NCBI GenBank assembly: GCA_015501595.1
Contig: JADNRX010000199.1
Coordinates: forward strand, 39,430-103,429
Direction: 5' to 3'
DNA length: 64,000 nt
Source: Hymenopellis radicata
Taxonomy: Eukaryota; Basidiomycota; Agaricomycetes; Agaricales; Physalacriaceae
Below the pieces are notes generated by a model. That model saw only the letters and a list, made by a program, of their open reading frames with translations. It was not told the origin of the DNA and made no database searches. Positions 47,474 to 58,318 of the stretch are shown in pieces; position 1 is the first letter of the stretch, and each line of letters opens with the position of its first letter. A program made the position numbers and the translations under genes.

Positions 47474-48554
47474 ATGGCGGCGTTAGTGAATGCGTCCTCC
47501 GCTGGGGAACCTGAAGTGAAGTTATCAGCCGACGAGCTAGTGGTCGGAAGGCTTGGTCAATGGGAGCTGACTACACTTCCTGTGGAGCTTCTGAAACCAA
47601 TATTTCAAACCGCTGCAAACGAAAGTTTCGAGACTGCGTTCAGCTTGGTTCATGTCTCATCGGCAGTGAACAAATGGTTCGTACACACACTTGTAGCCTT
47701 CTCAGTATATACTGACTTGATATTACAGGGTTGCTCCAAGTTTATACAGAATAGTTCACCTCCGCACAGAACACTCTGCGCGTCTTTTTCGCCGCACCAC
47801 AGAATCTCTGGATTCATCATGGCTAGCCACCCACGTCCAGTTTCTGGTCTTCTACTACCGCATGGGTTACGTGGAAGATATTGGTCCTATCCTTGCTGCT
47901 TGTAGCGGCATTACTGGGATCTCACACGAGCTCCAATGGCCTCCCCCGCTTTCCTTCGTTCGGCCCCTAGCCGAGTTGACCGAGAGCTGCACTCGATTGA
48001 CACACCTCGCTATCCGTCTTAACGACATCACGGCCCGCGATGCCAAATTTCCCCGGACGTTGACGCACCTGAGCGTCGAGCTCATACAGGCGGCACTCAC
48101 GGACCATGTTCTCTTTTGGACCTTGCACGATGATTGCCCACGCCTCGCGCATATTGGGATTAACTTACACAGTCCCCCCCTTGTGGATCCAAAACAAATG
48201 TTTGAAGCTCTCGCCTGGATATCGAGATATGTACATCGGTCTCCGCTTCGACTGCGGCTCATCGTTGTGAACCTTATCCTTCCAAACATCGTGCCGCAGG
48301 CAGTACGAAATACGCTTAGCTGGCACAGGTCTTGGTACACGTATTGTTCGCCTAATTGGCCTAAATTGGCAGCAGTATACTCGGATGGCACGACGATGTA
48401 CAATCCACTTGATATGGACCTCGAGGATGATAGTCCTGCCATTGCATTTCACGACGACACGTCGATATCCTGGTTAAAGGATGAGGTTTGGCAAGCTGCC
48501 GAAGCTGTCATGCAGTGGCAGAGAGATTTCATGGATATGGATACTGTCCCGTAG
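47474..48554 (+). CDS. F-box-like protein
   Basis: Exons 47474-47676 and 47729-48554 give 342 aa in phase. ELTTLPVELLKPIFQTAA and FSLVHVSSAVNKWVAPSLYR match the usual start of agaric F-box proteins, including the split Trp codon at the intron. The rest resembles the degenerate leucine-rich part of that group (LTHLAIRLNDIT, RTLTHLSVEL), ending DFMDMDTVP. Probable substrate adaptor for ubiquitination; target unknown. A broken relative lies on the minus strand at 54160-54770. Confidence 0.75.
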
Positions 48555-48630
48555 GATGTGTTGTTAAATCATGCTCTCGTGTCCTTTGAGTTGTCACATT
48601 CCGTCGTATTTTACATTTGTTGATAGCGGA

Positions 48631-49248
48631 TTAAAGTTTATTCTTCATCTCTTCATAAATCTTTACGAGCTCCTCCTTTTCCAACTTCTGAGTAGGCCAT
48701 CCAATAACGAGACCTTCCTCGGCACTGTCGCTCGGCTTGGGAATGACATGGAAGTGAACATGATCAACGATCTAATAGCCCCTTCATGAGAGAGACGATG
48801 GTAGGAGGAGAACATTATGAGTTCTGACCTGATGCGCAATGCGACCGTTGTTCTGGAGAATGTTGTAGTTCTCTACTCCTTGCGCGATGGCAATCTTCTT
48901 GGCGATGGGCAGGGCGTCAGCGAGATACTCGTCGGGAAGCATATGCAGCTTCTCGGCATGATCTAGGCGTATGTATGAGATTTCCGTCCGGCTCGTGAAG
49001 GCGAAGAGATCTTACATTTGGGAATCACAAGTGCATGTCCCTTAGATAGAGGACCGATATCAAGGAAAGAGTACCTGAGGAAATTAAGGACATGGCGGCC
49101 CCTCATATAGATGAAGGATACCTACGACAGCTCTGTTTCGATGAGTTTATAGCTCGGGATTTCGCCTTAGATGACGCGTGAATTAAAAGCTGTCTCAGGA
49201 TTCGAGCATGGCCTCACCTTTGATGATTTTACAGAACAGGCAAGACGC
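48631..49248 (-). CDS. HIT family hydrolase (HINT-type)
   Basis: Minus-strand exons: about 49248-49218 (ASCLFCKIIKG), 49165-49126 (EIPSYKLIETELS), 49074-49016 (SFLDIGPLSKGHALVIPK), 48962-48829 (HAEKLHMLPDEYL...NGRIAHQ) and 48771-48631 (VDHVHFHVIPKP to the stop). The histidine triad HVHFHV is intact and the C-x-x-C near the start matches the zinc-binding type. HINT proteins hydrolyse AMP-lysine and related nucleotidyl conjugates in the cytosol. The true ATG is not resolved: the frame upstream of the first listed exon closes within a few codons, so another small 5' exon is expected before about 49250. Confidence 0.88.
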
Positions 49249-49428
49249 GAGGTGTCTTTAAATAATATTCAGGTAGGAATCATGGGAATGAGAGAAGGAA
49301 TACAGTACTTGGCAGACATATTCAAGTCGGTTGGTGGTTCGGTTAAGAGAGGACAAGCCGATCGATCATGGCGGTCAAGCTATAGCCGGTTCGGGCCGAG
49401 TACCGAACTTAGACTTCCAACCACCATC

Positions 49429-50997
49429 ATGTCTCTTGTAGAATCTGCCAGTAAAGCAAATACCTCATTCTCAGCAATTCCTGTCATGTATGCGATGCTT
49501 CTGGCTCGATGAAACTATTCAACGAACGTATCTCCAATTTACAGTGATCTGTCTACAATCCATAGCTCGGATGCCACATCTAGGAAACTGCTCGCGAACC
49601 AATTGCGAGATGCCTGCATTAATGTGGGCTTCTTCTATGGTACAACGCTTGCTATCGCTTCAAGAAAATCTCTGCTGAGGACGCGTTTCTGTTCTAGTTC
49701 GGAATCACGGCATCCCCGAGCAGGTTGTCTCTTCCTTCATCTCCGAATCAAAGGAGTACTTCTCTATGCCCTTGGATTACAAGATGCAGGTACGTACTCG
49801 AGCTCGTCTGACATCTTCTACCGCGTGTGATTGTAACCGAGGTATCAGCTAGAGAACAAGAAGACACCCAACTTTAAAGGATACTCACCACTTCTAAGCG
49901 GAAACAATGACCCCAATAACAATGGCGACCTTCAGGAAGGCTTCGAGTTCGGGTGGGAACCTTTAACCACCGGCGCAGCTCAGGACGACCGCTCTGGCGA
50001 TGGTGTCATGGCAGGCGCGAACGTATGGCCCGATAAACCCCCGCGTTTCCGCGAGGCTGCTTTACAGTATTAGTACGCCATCATGAATCACGTCCGACGG
50101 CTTATTGACGTTCGTTGACGACAGTCACTCCGCAGTCCGCCTCGGGAAAGCGATGTTTCCATTGTTCGCTCTGGCGCTCCACCTTGATGAAGATTTTTTT
50201 GAGGATAAGGTTGTTGTTGTCGTTGTCAGTCTTGGCACGTATGGCTGACATGGTGCAGACCGTTCACTCCGCAGCCCTGATGAAGGTGCTTCATTACCCG
50301 CCTCAGACGGGGCCCGTTGATGGTCGTGTGTTGGGCATTGGAGCCCATACGGAGTGAGTTTCATCTTGGCATGAACAGCTGTGTCTGATGCACGTAGCTG
50401 GGAAGTAGGAAGTTTGCTTATCGCCTCGTCTCCTTCTGATTACAACAGTGCTTCACGATACTATGGCAAGAACCTGATATCCAAGCCTTGCAAGTTTTGA
50501 ACTCTGATAATCAATGGATTGATGCACCACCGATCCCCGGTATGTCCTGCACTCATCAAAAATAACCCCCCCCCCCTAAACTACTCTAGGAACCATGGTT
50601 ATTAAGTGAGCGCATGCACGATGCACGCTGCATCCATGCTGAGAACATGTGTAGTCTTGGAGATCAACTAGCTCGCTGGACAAGTGAGCGCCGATTCTGT
50701 CGGCGTCGCGAAGGGACCTAACGTATTTATCAGATGGAATCTTCAAATCGACTGTCCACAGAGCCATTAATAGAAGCGGTGTTCGTCGCTACTCCATTCC
50801 ACTGTTCTTTGGAACAGATTACGACGTCAAGTTAGAGGTTGGTTGTAGGTCTGATTCATCGATTACCTCTCGCGACTGACATTCCACCTCAGCCGATTCC
50901 AGGCTGCGTGTCGGACACAAGGCCAATGCAGTACGAAGTTGTTACTGCTGGGGAATATGTGCAATCGAAGCTCAAGCAGACGTACAATCACTATTAG
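49429..50997 (+). CDS. 2OG-Fe(II) oxygenase, isopenicillin-N-synthase-like, 12 exons
   Basis: Exons 49429-49487, 49545-49639, 49698-49789, 49849-50072, 50125-50209, 50259-50353, 50398-50404, 50449-50539, 50590-50605, 50655-50683, 50734-50837 and 50893-50997 total 1002 nt (333 aa) in phase. The DIOX-type N-terminus (FSAIPVIDLS, ACINVGFFYVRNHGIPEQVV) leads to NFKGYSPLLSGNNDPNNNGD and the jelly-roll core with iron ligands HTD and TVHRAI and the 2-oxoglutarate site RRYSIP. The HTD and following WE are created by exon 7, only 7 nt long (CTGGGAA), between two 44-bp introns. Exon 9 is 16 nt. Intron 8 carries a run of 11 C. Likely a dioxygenase of secondary or hormone-like metabolism; substrate unknown, with no biosynthetic cluster around it. 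Confidence 0.92.
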
Positions 50998-51955
50998 TGG
51001 CGTCAACGCTCCTCTGATGCGCAGTCACCTCGTTGTACTTGTTACCTGTTCTTCGTCACAGCAATAATGATCCGACTTTCGCCAACCTCCTCGCTTGAAG
51101 TCGGAACGGCTGTATCAGGGTATTTTCTGCGAGGCGTAACTGATATTCCGGTCGTTGGACAGGGCTGTGATTAGCTTCTAATGAATGTCTCCACTGTGCT
51201 GGACGGTGGCGCATCATCCAGGAGGAAAAGATGGAATAGCACGCCACTACGACTGGTCTTGCTGGCAAAAGAAACTCGGAGGGACGTACTGTAATCTTGA
51301 CGTTATTGTTCTATCTCAGTGCTAAACCCAGTAATGTTTCCAGGCAACCCCGATATAGATAACGCGTCGCGTATCGTCAAATTTTCATACCCTCTTCCCC
51401 GATCGTGCCAAGCCCAAAGAAAAGCTATTTTAAGGAAACCCATTTATCGCCACGATTTTGCGCAGTATCAACCCTTCGCAACAATCAACTGCGTACACTT
51501 CTGTACGCATTATGCTACAAAGGACCGCCTTCTCTGCGTTTGTCCACCAAAGGAGACACCCATTGCGCAGCACAGCACCTCCTTTTGGTCTGTTTATAGG
51601 CTTGAGATGGAACGGTGTCAAGAACAATGACGGAACCAAAACTTGGCAGGATCGCGATTGTTAGCACTTCATCGATCATGGCTTGGCAGCTTCGAATGCC
51701 ATTTAGAGGACTATGGTCAATAATAAGAACAGGCTCGCCATTGTTGGAGCGCCTCACACTAGATAACCTGCCATAGATCGGGCAGTTGGCTGTGCCACTT
51801 TTACGCTTCTTTTTCCTCCCCTGGCTTTTCTTGTTGACGCTGGGCGTTTTTCTTTTCATTTTCTCTCTTTCTCTTTCATCTTCACCATCCCCCCACTGGT
51901 CTAGGCCACCTCCTCCCGTCCTCTGGTTTCCCGTCCCCGATTACCCACATTCATT
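50998..51955. other. Intergenic region
   Basis: No supported gene. 51790-51910 is strongly pyrimidine-rich (CT tracts) and precedes the anion-channel gene, so it is probably its promoter or leader. Confidence 0.45.
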
Positions 51956-53751
51956 ATGCGCGGATCTGAGCCTGAAGTTCACGGTGTACAACATCCCGAC
52001 CGCCATTCAACCCAAACCCAGCGTCAGCGCGCTCGCGCGCCGTATTCATGGCTGGTCCTGGCAGGCGGTGCGTATTCTTGTGCGCTATTATACGACTTTC
52101 AACTGACGCGTCTCTAGTTTCCCATTGGCATGGGCACTGGTGCCGTCTACGTGACGCTCTCCGGTCTGAAACAACACTCGTCGGCTCTCACAGTCGTGGA
52201 AACTGGTTTCTACTTCCTCAACATCACACTTTTCCTCCTCAACAGTATCACTCTTTTATTACAAGCTATCGGTGCGTTTCCTATCTGTGCCCTCGTGCGT
52301 CCATGCTCATGAATGTCGGCAGTATTCCCTCGACAGGCATTGCGTCTTGTACAGGATCCCGTCAAAGGAGTGTTCGTCCCTCTGATCGTGGGTGATCCTT
52401 TGACGCGTAATTTGCTCCTCGTGTATTGATCGCTCCCGTAGGTGCTGTCTTTCGCCACTATCATTATTGGAACGATCAACTACGCTATCCCTTCCGGTCA
52501 TGTAAGTCCCGAGTTCATATATGTGTTGTTCTGGTATGTCCTTTCTTTTGCTCTAATTTCGCTCGCTCACGATGAACCAGGCTCTACGTGACGTTCGCTA
52601 TCATAACCTGTTTCCCGATGCTCATGATCTGGTTCAACAAACCGCATGATCTGAGCCATTTCACTCCGGCGTACGCATTCCTTGTGTTCCCAATGGCAAG
52701 TGGCTATCACTAGACAAATGTCGTGGAGCTCATATACCTTCAGATGCTCGTCGGTGTTGTGGCTTTCAACGTGTTGAAGGTGATGAAACCCGAGGACAAC
52801 AGAGCATTAGGTGTTCTCCTCGTTGGGTACTTCTTCCAAGGTATGCGCCTCCCTCTACTTGCTCGCAATCCCCACTGACATGTGGGCATCGAAGGGTTGG
52901 GCTTCTTCATGACGCTATTCTATCTGGGCATCTATGTCATTCGGTTAGTCTCTTAGCATTCATCGCTTCTTCGCAACTAACACGACATATAGGGTCATGA
53001 GTGTCAGTTTGAATCGAACTACTTTGCGCAGCATTCTCATATGTATTTATAGACCGGCTTTTTGGACGGACATCAAGCGAATGGAGCTTTCGTCGCTTGC
53101 GGTCCGCCGGGCTTCACAGCGCTCGCTCTTATCAGACTAGGAGAGCGGGCCCAAGAGATGTAAGTAGTGGACAGGATGGAGTACCGTCAGTTTGTTAACA
53201 TCTCCTTATAGTCTTCCTGTGCACGGCGTTGTGTCCCCACAGGCCGGAGAGATTTGGTATGCCACCAGTGTCATGTCCGCTCTGATGCTCTACGGGTTGG
53301 CGATTTTCTTCTTCGTGTTCGGAATCCTCCCGTACTGGTTCAAGCTCCACAAGCACCTCAACGAAATCCTTGGATGCTGGGCCTTGACGTTCCCCAATGG
53401 TCAGTCGCTTGTTTCTCTGCTTTCCTTCGGAGCGCTGATTGTCCCATAGTCGGTTGGATTGCGACCACACGCGCCTTGGGTGATATCTTCCAGCTCGACG
53501 GTCTTTTCTCTCTCCACCTCATCATGGCGGTCATCATGGTCATCACCTGGCTCGTCCTCTTCGTTCTGACCGTCATGGCGTTCTGGAGAGGGTTGATTTT
53601 CAAGTCGAAGCCGGAGGATGTTCTCATGGACTCGATGCCCGCCAAGGTGATAGATGAGGAGAACCGAGCTGGTAGCCCATATGAAGAGAAGCGAGGTGGT
53701 ACCCCTGACTCTTCGAGTCGACGGATACCACAGTCGAACGCCCTCACGTGA
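51956..53751 (+). CDS. Voltage-dependent anion channel/C4-dicarboxylate transporter family (TehA/SLAC1, Ssu1/Mae1 type)
   Basis: Eleven exons: 51956-52067, 52118-52271, 52323-52387, 52442-52533, 52581-52695, 52744-52840, 52895-52943, 52993-53002, 53053-53159, 53212-53399 and 53450-53751. RIHGWSWQAFPIGMGTGAVY is the hallmark start of TM1, and about ten hydrophobic segments follow (e.g. VVETGFYFLNITLFLLNSI, FFMTLFYLGIYVIR, LHLIMAVIMVITWLVLFVL). DGHQANGAFVACGPPGF and the polar C-tail are typical of fungal members, which export sulfite or malate at the plasma membrane. The intron after FPM begins GCAAGT (GC-AG). Exon 8 is 10 nt. Dropping one base around 52033-52042 joins the ATG frame to TM1 and makes 429 aa; otherwise the start is unexplained. 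Confidence 0.85.
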
Positions 53752-54159
53752 CCTATCCTCAACCCGTCAAGTTCTGAATTGAGCTGCGGTATTCCTCTTG
53801 TGTCGTTCTATAACATAGACGAGGTCGACACCCTCACCCATTTTAGTATACTTGCCTTAGTGCTTCATCACACCCTTTAGATTACACATTGTCATTATCG
53901 TTCTTTCCAATCGGAACCTTGGTCGCATTATCATTTGTAACAGTCTCTTGGCGCAATATCATATTTTTCCTCCGAGACGACCGTACGAAACGGGTGGTGG
54001 CTGTGAGATATCTAAGCGGACTCCACAAGGACTCCCCATCTAGTTAAATTCGATGTTTCAAGGATACGTGTGATAGCGTACATGGGGAGGCGATTTCTGT
54101 TCTTGGTGCTACAGGGATATGAAGAACGAGGTGTGTAAGACGAATACAGGGCTCAGAAA

Positions 54160-54770
54160 GGTCGGGCCATGTATGAAGGAGCTTGGTGAGATCTCGATAG
54201 CAGCTTCATGGGCGAGCCCAATGATGCCACTGGCAGTGCGTGCAAAGAGGATGTAAAATACGTCTTGTATACCATCGATACAATAGTGAAAGACGATGTA
54301 GCGGACGTTTGTAGCAAGAAACGAGGGATTAGATGCAATCAGATGATCAGTGGTACGTTGAAATAGCTGAGCGTGGCGTGCTGTGCGTAAATGGGGACAG
54401 TATGGAAGAGCATCAGTATCGGGGCTGTCTTACCAGGTGTGTAAGTACGCGCTTTCAAAGAACAACTTACCATTTCTTCACAGCTGAAGAGACTCGGAAT
54501 AATTTGAGGGCGGTCTCGAAACTTTCAGATGCTTGCGATTTAGAAGATGACTTCTAACAGCTCGACTGGAAGGGTAGAAAGTCCTTCCTGGAGGCGATTA
54601 TGGACCACACGGACTTGTCGAGACCATCGTGAGTGCTTATAGAATCTCATGAGGCGGTCAGTGGTTTCAACTGTCGTTGAACGCCACTGAGCGCGACGCC
54701 GTGACTGTGGCTGCTCATACTTAACGACTCCCATATTCAGGATCTCTTTGGCAAGTGAAAGGGATGGCAC
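54160..54770 (-). pseudogene. F-box-like gene relic
   Basis: Minus strand: LSTLPVELLEVIF, then, one base out of frame at about 54541-54546, SESFETALKLFRVSSAVKKW followed by a donor, the same order as in the F-box-like gene at 47474 (LTTLPVELLKPIF, SFETAFSLVHVSSAVNKW). No second exon coding the remainder can be found downstream, so it is a truncated paralogue. Its 5' part has an unusual basic leader. Confidence 0.65.
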
Positions 54771-55168
54771 GACTAGCGTGAGGGTAGCTGGTGATGGTGA
54801 CGTGCAGAGCTGTTAATCGTGTTAGAACACAGCTCCTTTGATTGATTCTCACGCTTGGATCTCACTACTGCTCTATCAGTCGACTGTCATAGAAAGTCTG
54901 AGACGAAGCTCCGTGTACTGATGTCTTCGCTGTCTGAACCCCTCTTTGGGCAACTCTCTTGCAGAGAATGAATTTTCCCTTTGAACGACGTGCTAAACCG
55001 CTGGACACACATTCAACGTGCTATCCTGGAGAACTCGCGTACTCTGAGGGATTCGAGAATCGACCATCGTCAGCGTGTTGTTGCCCTTATCTCTGGGGAA
55101 GCGCTGCCAGTCCGAAGTGACAGCTTTTGACTCACGATCGGGGTGCTTTGTGCTTGCTTGTTACCGTC

Positions 55169-55689
55169 ATGTCTGCTATCACGCATATCAAAGCCGACCT
55201 CTTCACCACTCCAGCGACCGGCTCCATCCTCATCCATGCATGCAACACTGTGGGCTCCTGGGGAGCGGGCATCGCCGTCGCATTTCGCGAGAACTTTCCC
55301 GACGCGTTTGTCGTTTACAAGCAACACTGCAAATCTCATAGCAAGGAAGAGCTGTTAGGCACCTGTTTGTTGATACCGGGAGAGCGGTACGATGTTGCAT
55401 GTTTGTTTACGTCCAAGGCGTACGGGAAGAGCAAAGATAAACCCGAGCAAATCTTGGCCTCGACGCGTCAGGCGGTACAAGACCTTTTGAGGCAAAACAC
55501 AGCTGGAAAGGAGTTGCACTCTTGGTTGGTGTTTCATATACTTTGATCCTATAATACTAAAATGTCTGTTGTCGTTAGTAGGATCAACTCTGGTAAATTT
55601 GGGGTACCATGGGAAGACACTGAGCAATATTGCAGGAAATCGGGGCGAAGATGACAGTCTACGAACCTGTAGTTCACCAACATGATTAA
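55169..55689 (+). CDS. Macro domain protein (ADP-ribose phosphatase/deacylase type), one frame break
   Basis: Exons 55169-55524 and 55582-55689. ITHIKADLFTTP, ILIHACNTVGSWGAGIAVAF (the ADP-ribose loop with the catalytic-type Asn and GxG), GTCLLIPG, VACLFTSKAYGKSKD and STRQAVQDLL match yeast Poa1-like macro domains, which remove phosphate or ADP-ribose from substrates such as ADP-ribose-1''-phosphate. The expected end (KMTVYEPVV) is in the next frame: one A missing from the short A run at 55626-55627 restores it and brings the coding length to 465 nt (154 aa). Probably a functional gene with an assembly error. Confidence 0.8.
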
Positions 55690-55810
55690 CCCAGGTCATA
55701 AAGAGTGTACACTTGTTAGATTATCAGTTGAAGAGTCGAGACACTGTAACAGGGATGATCCGATAGCACAGCCACCATCATCTCTCTTTCCTTTACCATC
55801 ACCATCCATA

Positions 55811-56773
55811 ATGGATAACGCGTCGTCCAGCACTACGCCCCAGAGCTCATCGTCTACTGCATCGCCGTCTAGTGGTAGAGGCAGTGGTCGCGGTCGCGGT
55901 CGTGGCCGTGGCGCAACTACAATATCTCTGGCCGACAGCTCGGCGCCACCATCGGAGCCACCCCGCGGTCGCGGTCGCGGCAAATCTCGCGGCGGCCTTG
56001 GAAAATATCTACGCGCTCGCGGCCGTGGGCGAGGGTCTGGCCGACCAGCGGAATTCCACGAGCGACTCTTGCTAGATGGCGACAAAATCAAACAGATCGA
56101 AGAGGAAGACGACGAAGAGCAGCGAGAACGCCCTCAGAAATACTCTCGCAGGAAGCTGGGAACGAATACAGACAGATATAAAGAGGAAGAGCCGGAACTG
56201 GACTCGGATGGCGCGTATTTATCTCGTATCGTGTCGCGTTGCTGATCAGTCTCATAGGAGAACCAAGCTTGCCTCCAGAAATCGACCTATCGTCTTTCCT
56301 AGAACGCCAACTCAATGTTGATGTCGACGCGCCGATACTCAAAACCGTTGATATCGATGAGGACGACGTCGACCACACTCTGGCGCATATATCATCACGC
56401 GGCATCGCCAATCCCAACCATGGCAAAGGCAAAATCGAGGAGATTGAATGGGACGACGACATGGATGAGATGACTCGCGAAAAGGCAGTGGCAGATGCTA
56501 ATCGAGGTCAGCTTCTTACCTTATACTTCTTGTGGCTCACCATGAGACAGAACTCACTGCACGCTTCCGTGCCAAGTCTGAGAAACTCAAGAAGAAACCA
56601 ATTGCTCCGACTGCGAGGGAGCGCAAGCAAGGTCCGTAACTGTCCTCATTAAAAGCACAGACCTAAACATTAGGATAGAAGCATCGTATGTTGCTGCGCC
56701 CGCCCTGCCGACAGAGCAGGTTCGAAATCAGAAAGACGAGATGCAAGACTTTCTTGACGACTTGTTAACATGA
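55811..56773 (+). CDS. RGG/GR-rich, disordered protein
   Basis: Exons 55811-56210, 56258-56506, 56551-56631 and 56679-56773 give 274 aa in phase. The N-terminal third is Ser-rich with RGRGRGRG and GRGRGKSRGG arginine-glycine tracts, likely RNA-binding and methylatable. Then come acidic/basic sequence with LGTNTDRY and LDSDGEPSLPPEIDLSSFLE, IEWDDDMDEMTREKA, and the terminal FRAKSEKLKKKP. I know similar basidiomycete proteins without an assigned domain. The exon 1/exon 2 junction requires a non-canonical donor, GCGCGT, with acceptor AG at 56256-56257; it is supported by restoring DSDGEP but needs transcript proof. RGG tracts are candidate PRMT substrates. Confidence 0.7.
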
Positions 56774-58080
56774 ACAGCAGGTCGATGAGAAAGTTTATTC
56801 CGTCAATCAACCAGCCCGCGCCATCGCGGATCCCAACCACGGCAAATTGGCAAGACAGCGCCGTATAGACATCACGCTACTTCATCCCCAAAGTCCCGAG
56901 AAATTTGAGATGCACGTATTTCCAAATGTTTTGCTGTTCTCCGTCATTGTTGGCAAATGTAAGTCTTTGTTCTTGCTATGACCCCCAGACAGTTTCTCAT
57001 AATCGTTCGAACACCTATAGAACTCTCTCTTGGAAGTTACGCATCGTGCTACACTACGGTGTTGAAGGACTCACACGTCCATATCCGCAATCACTACGAG
57101 ACTTATCGACTCGGAAGTCACTTTCATAGCTGGAATTTTCGTTTATGGCCTGAAAGGCGGGGCTTGAAATCATGTTGGAATGGCGCCGAAAGACGGTCAG
57201 CTTTATGTACATACCTGCGAGGTCGCTTCATTGACTGTTTACAGGATAGCGTCGGACTGTCTCTTCCCGCCATCGCCATCCCACTGTGCACCTCGCGTTA
57301 CGTTCAGCTTCATCGCGAACTGGTTCCGGCAGACGCCATGAAGACATCCATCTCCTTCCACTCCTCAAGTGGCTTGGCGCCCCAGCCAGCATGCCCAAGA
57401 TGCTAGAGAATAACGACGCCAATCATCCTCGTCCGCATTACATTCTTGAAGGCGTTGATTGCCATCAGGTCACCCCTTCCATACGTTCGCCGGTCTGATG
57501 GACGTCGAAACATCGTGTACGCTCTGATTGCCCAAGATTGGTCATAACCTGAGCATCATGGCCTCGCGCGCCCTGTGATCTGTTCAGCGCATCTGAAAAG
57601 AGCCGACAAGATACGTTCGTATCACGTTCAGTTCTGTAAGGAGCAGATGTCCCAGAACAAGAGGTTGATTGACAAGTATATTGATCTACATGTCAGTTCT
57701 ATTCTATTCACGTCGTTTCTATGATCTAATGGTTGTCCGGTTAGGCGTCAGTTAAGCCTCGACCACGTAGACATTCATACGTGTTCAGACTTTCCTACAC
57801 TCCCATACTGTATACACTGCAAACACTCCTCAACTGTTGACCTCAGACACCGCGCCACCAACGTGTATCCTACGCCTTCTGCACGCGACGGCCTCGATGG
57901 TCTGACTCTACGAGTGCCCAGCGCACCCTACATGCATGATTGTCAGCGGGAAAACGGCTAACGGGGGAATGCTCGGGAGTACTACATCCTGCATGCGTGG
58001 ATGATAACCAACGCGCTCACCATCATTCATCTGCTCGCATCTGCCCTTGTTTTTCGTCAGCAGATATGACACCTTCACCT
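56774..58080. other. Coding-like but unassigned stretch
   Basis: On the plus strand, 56780-56960 reads continuously (NQPARAIADPNHGKLARQRR and so on, ending before a GTAAGT donor), 57000-57400 has coding-like sequence, and 57570-57705 reads RADKIRSYHVQFCKEQMSQN before another donor. I cannot assemble a full model or name a family. Either a multi-exon gene with damaged frame or several relics. Confidence 0.35.
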
Positions 58081-58203
58081 TTCTTGCCGATTTTCTTCTT
58101 CCGAGGCCATAGACGTGATGCGGTACTCTGGAGCAATACTTGACCTTCTTGCCGATTTTCTTCTTCCGAGGCCATAGACGTGATGTGGCCCTCTGGAGCA
58201 ATA
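58081..58203. repeat. Two-copy tandem repeat, ~63 bp
   Basis: The sequence CTTGCCGATTTTCTTCTTCC plus the following ~38 bases occurs twice, starting at 58083 and 58146, with only about five differences. It sits just upstream of the alcohol dehydrogenase-like gene. Confidence 0.85.
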
Positions 58204-58318
58204 CGCGGTTATCGCGGCTATATTACTAAAAGCTGCTAGGTATGAAGGACGAAGAGGAAGGTATAAATTTGCAGGAGGACAGCCTTGACGCCCCCCAGTT
58301 TCATTCTACAGAGCGTCA

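Noticed and set aside
55696..56091. 131-codon minus-strand frame rich in Arg/Pro
   Set aside because: Antisense shadow of the RGG-rich exon of the protein at 55811.
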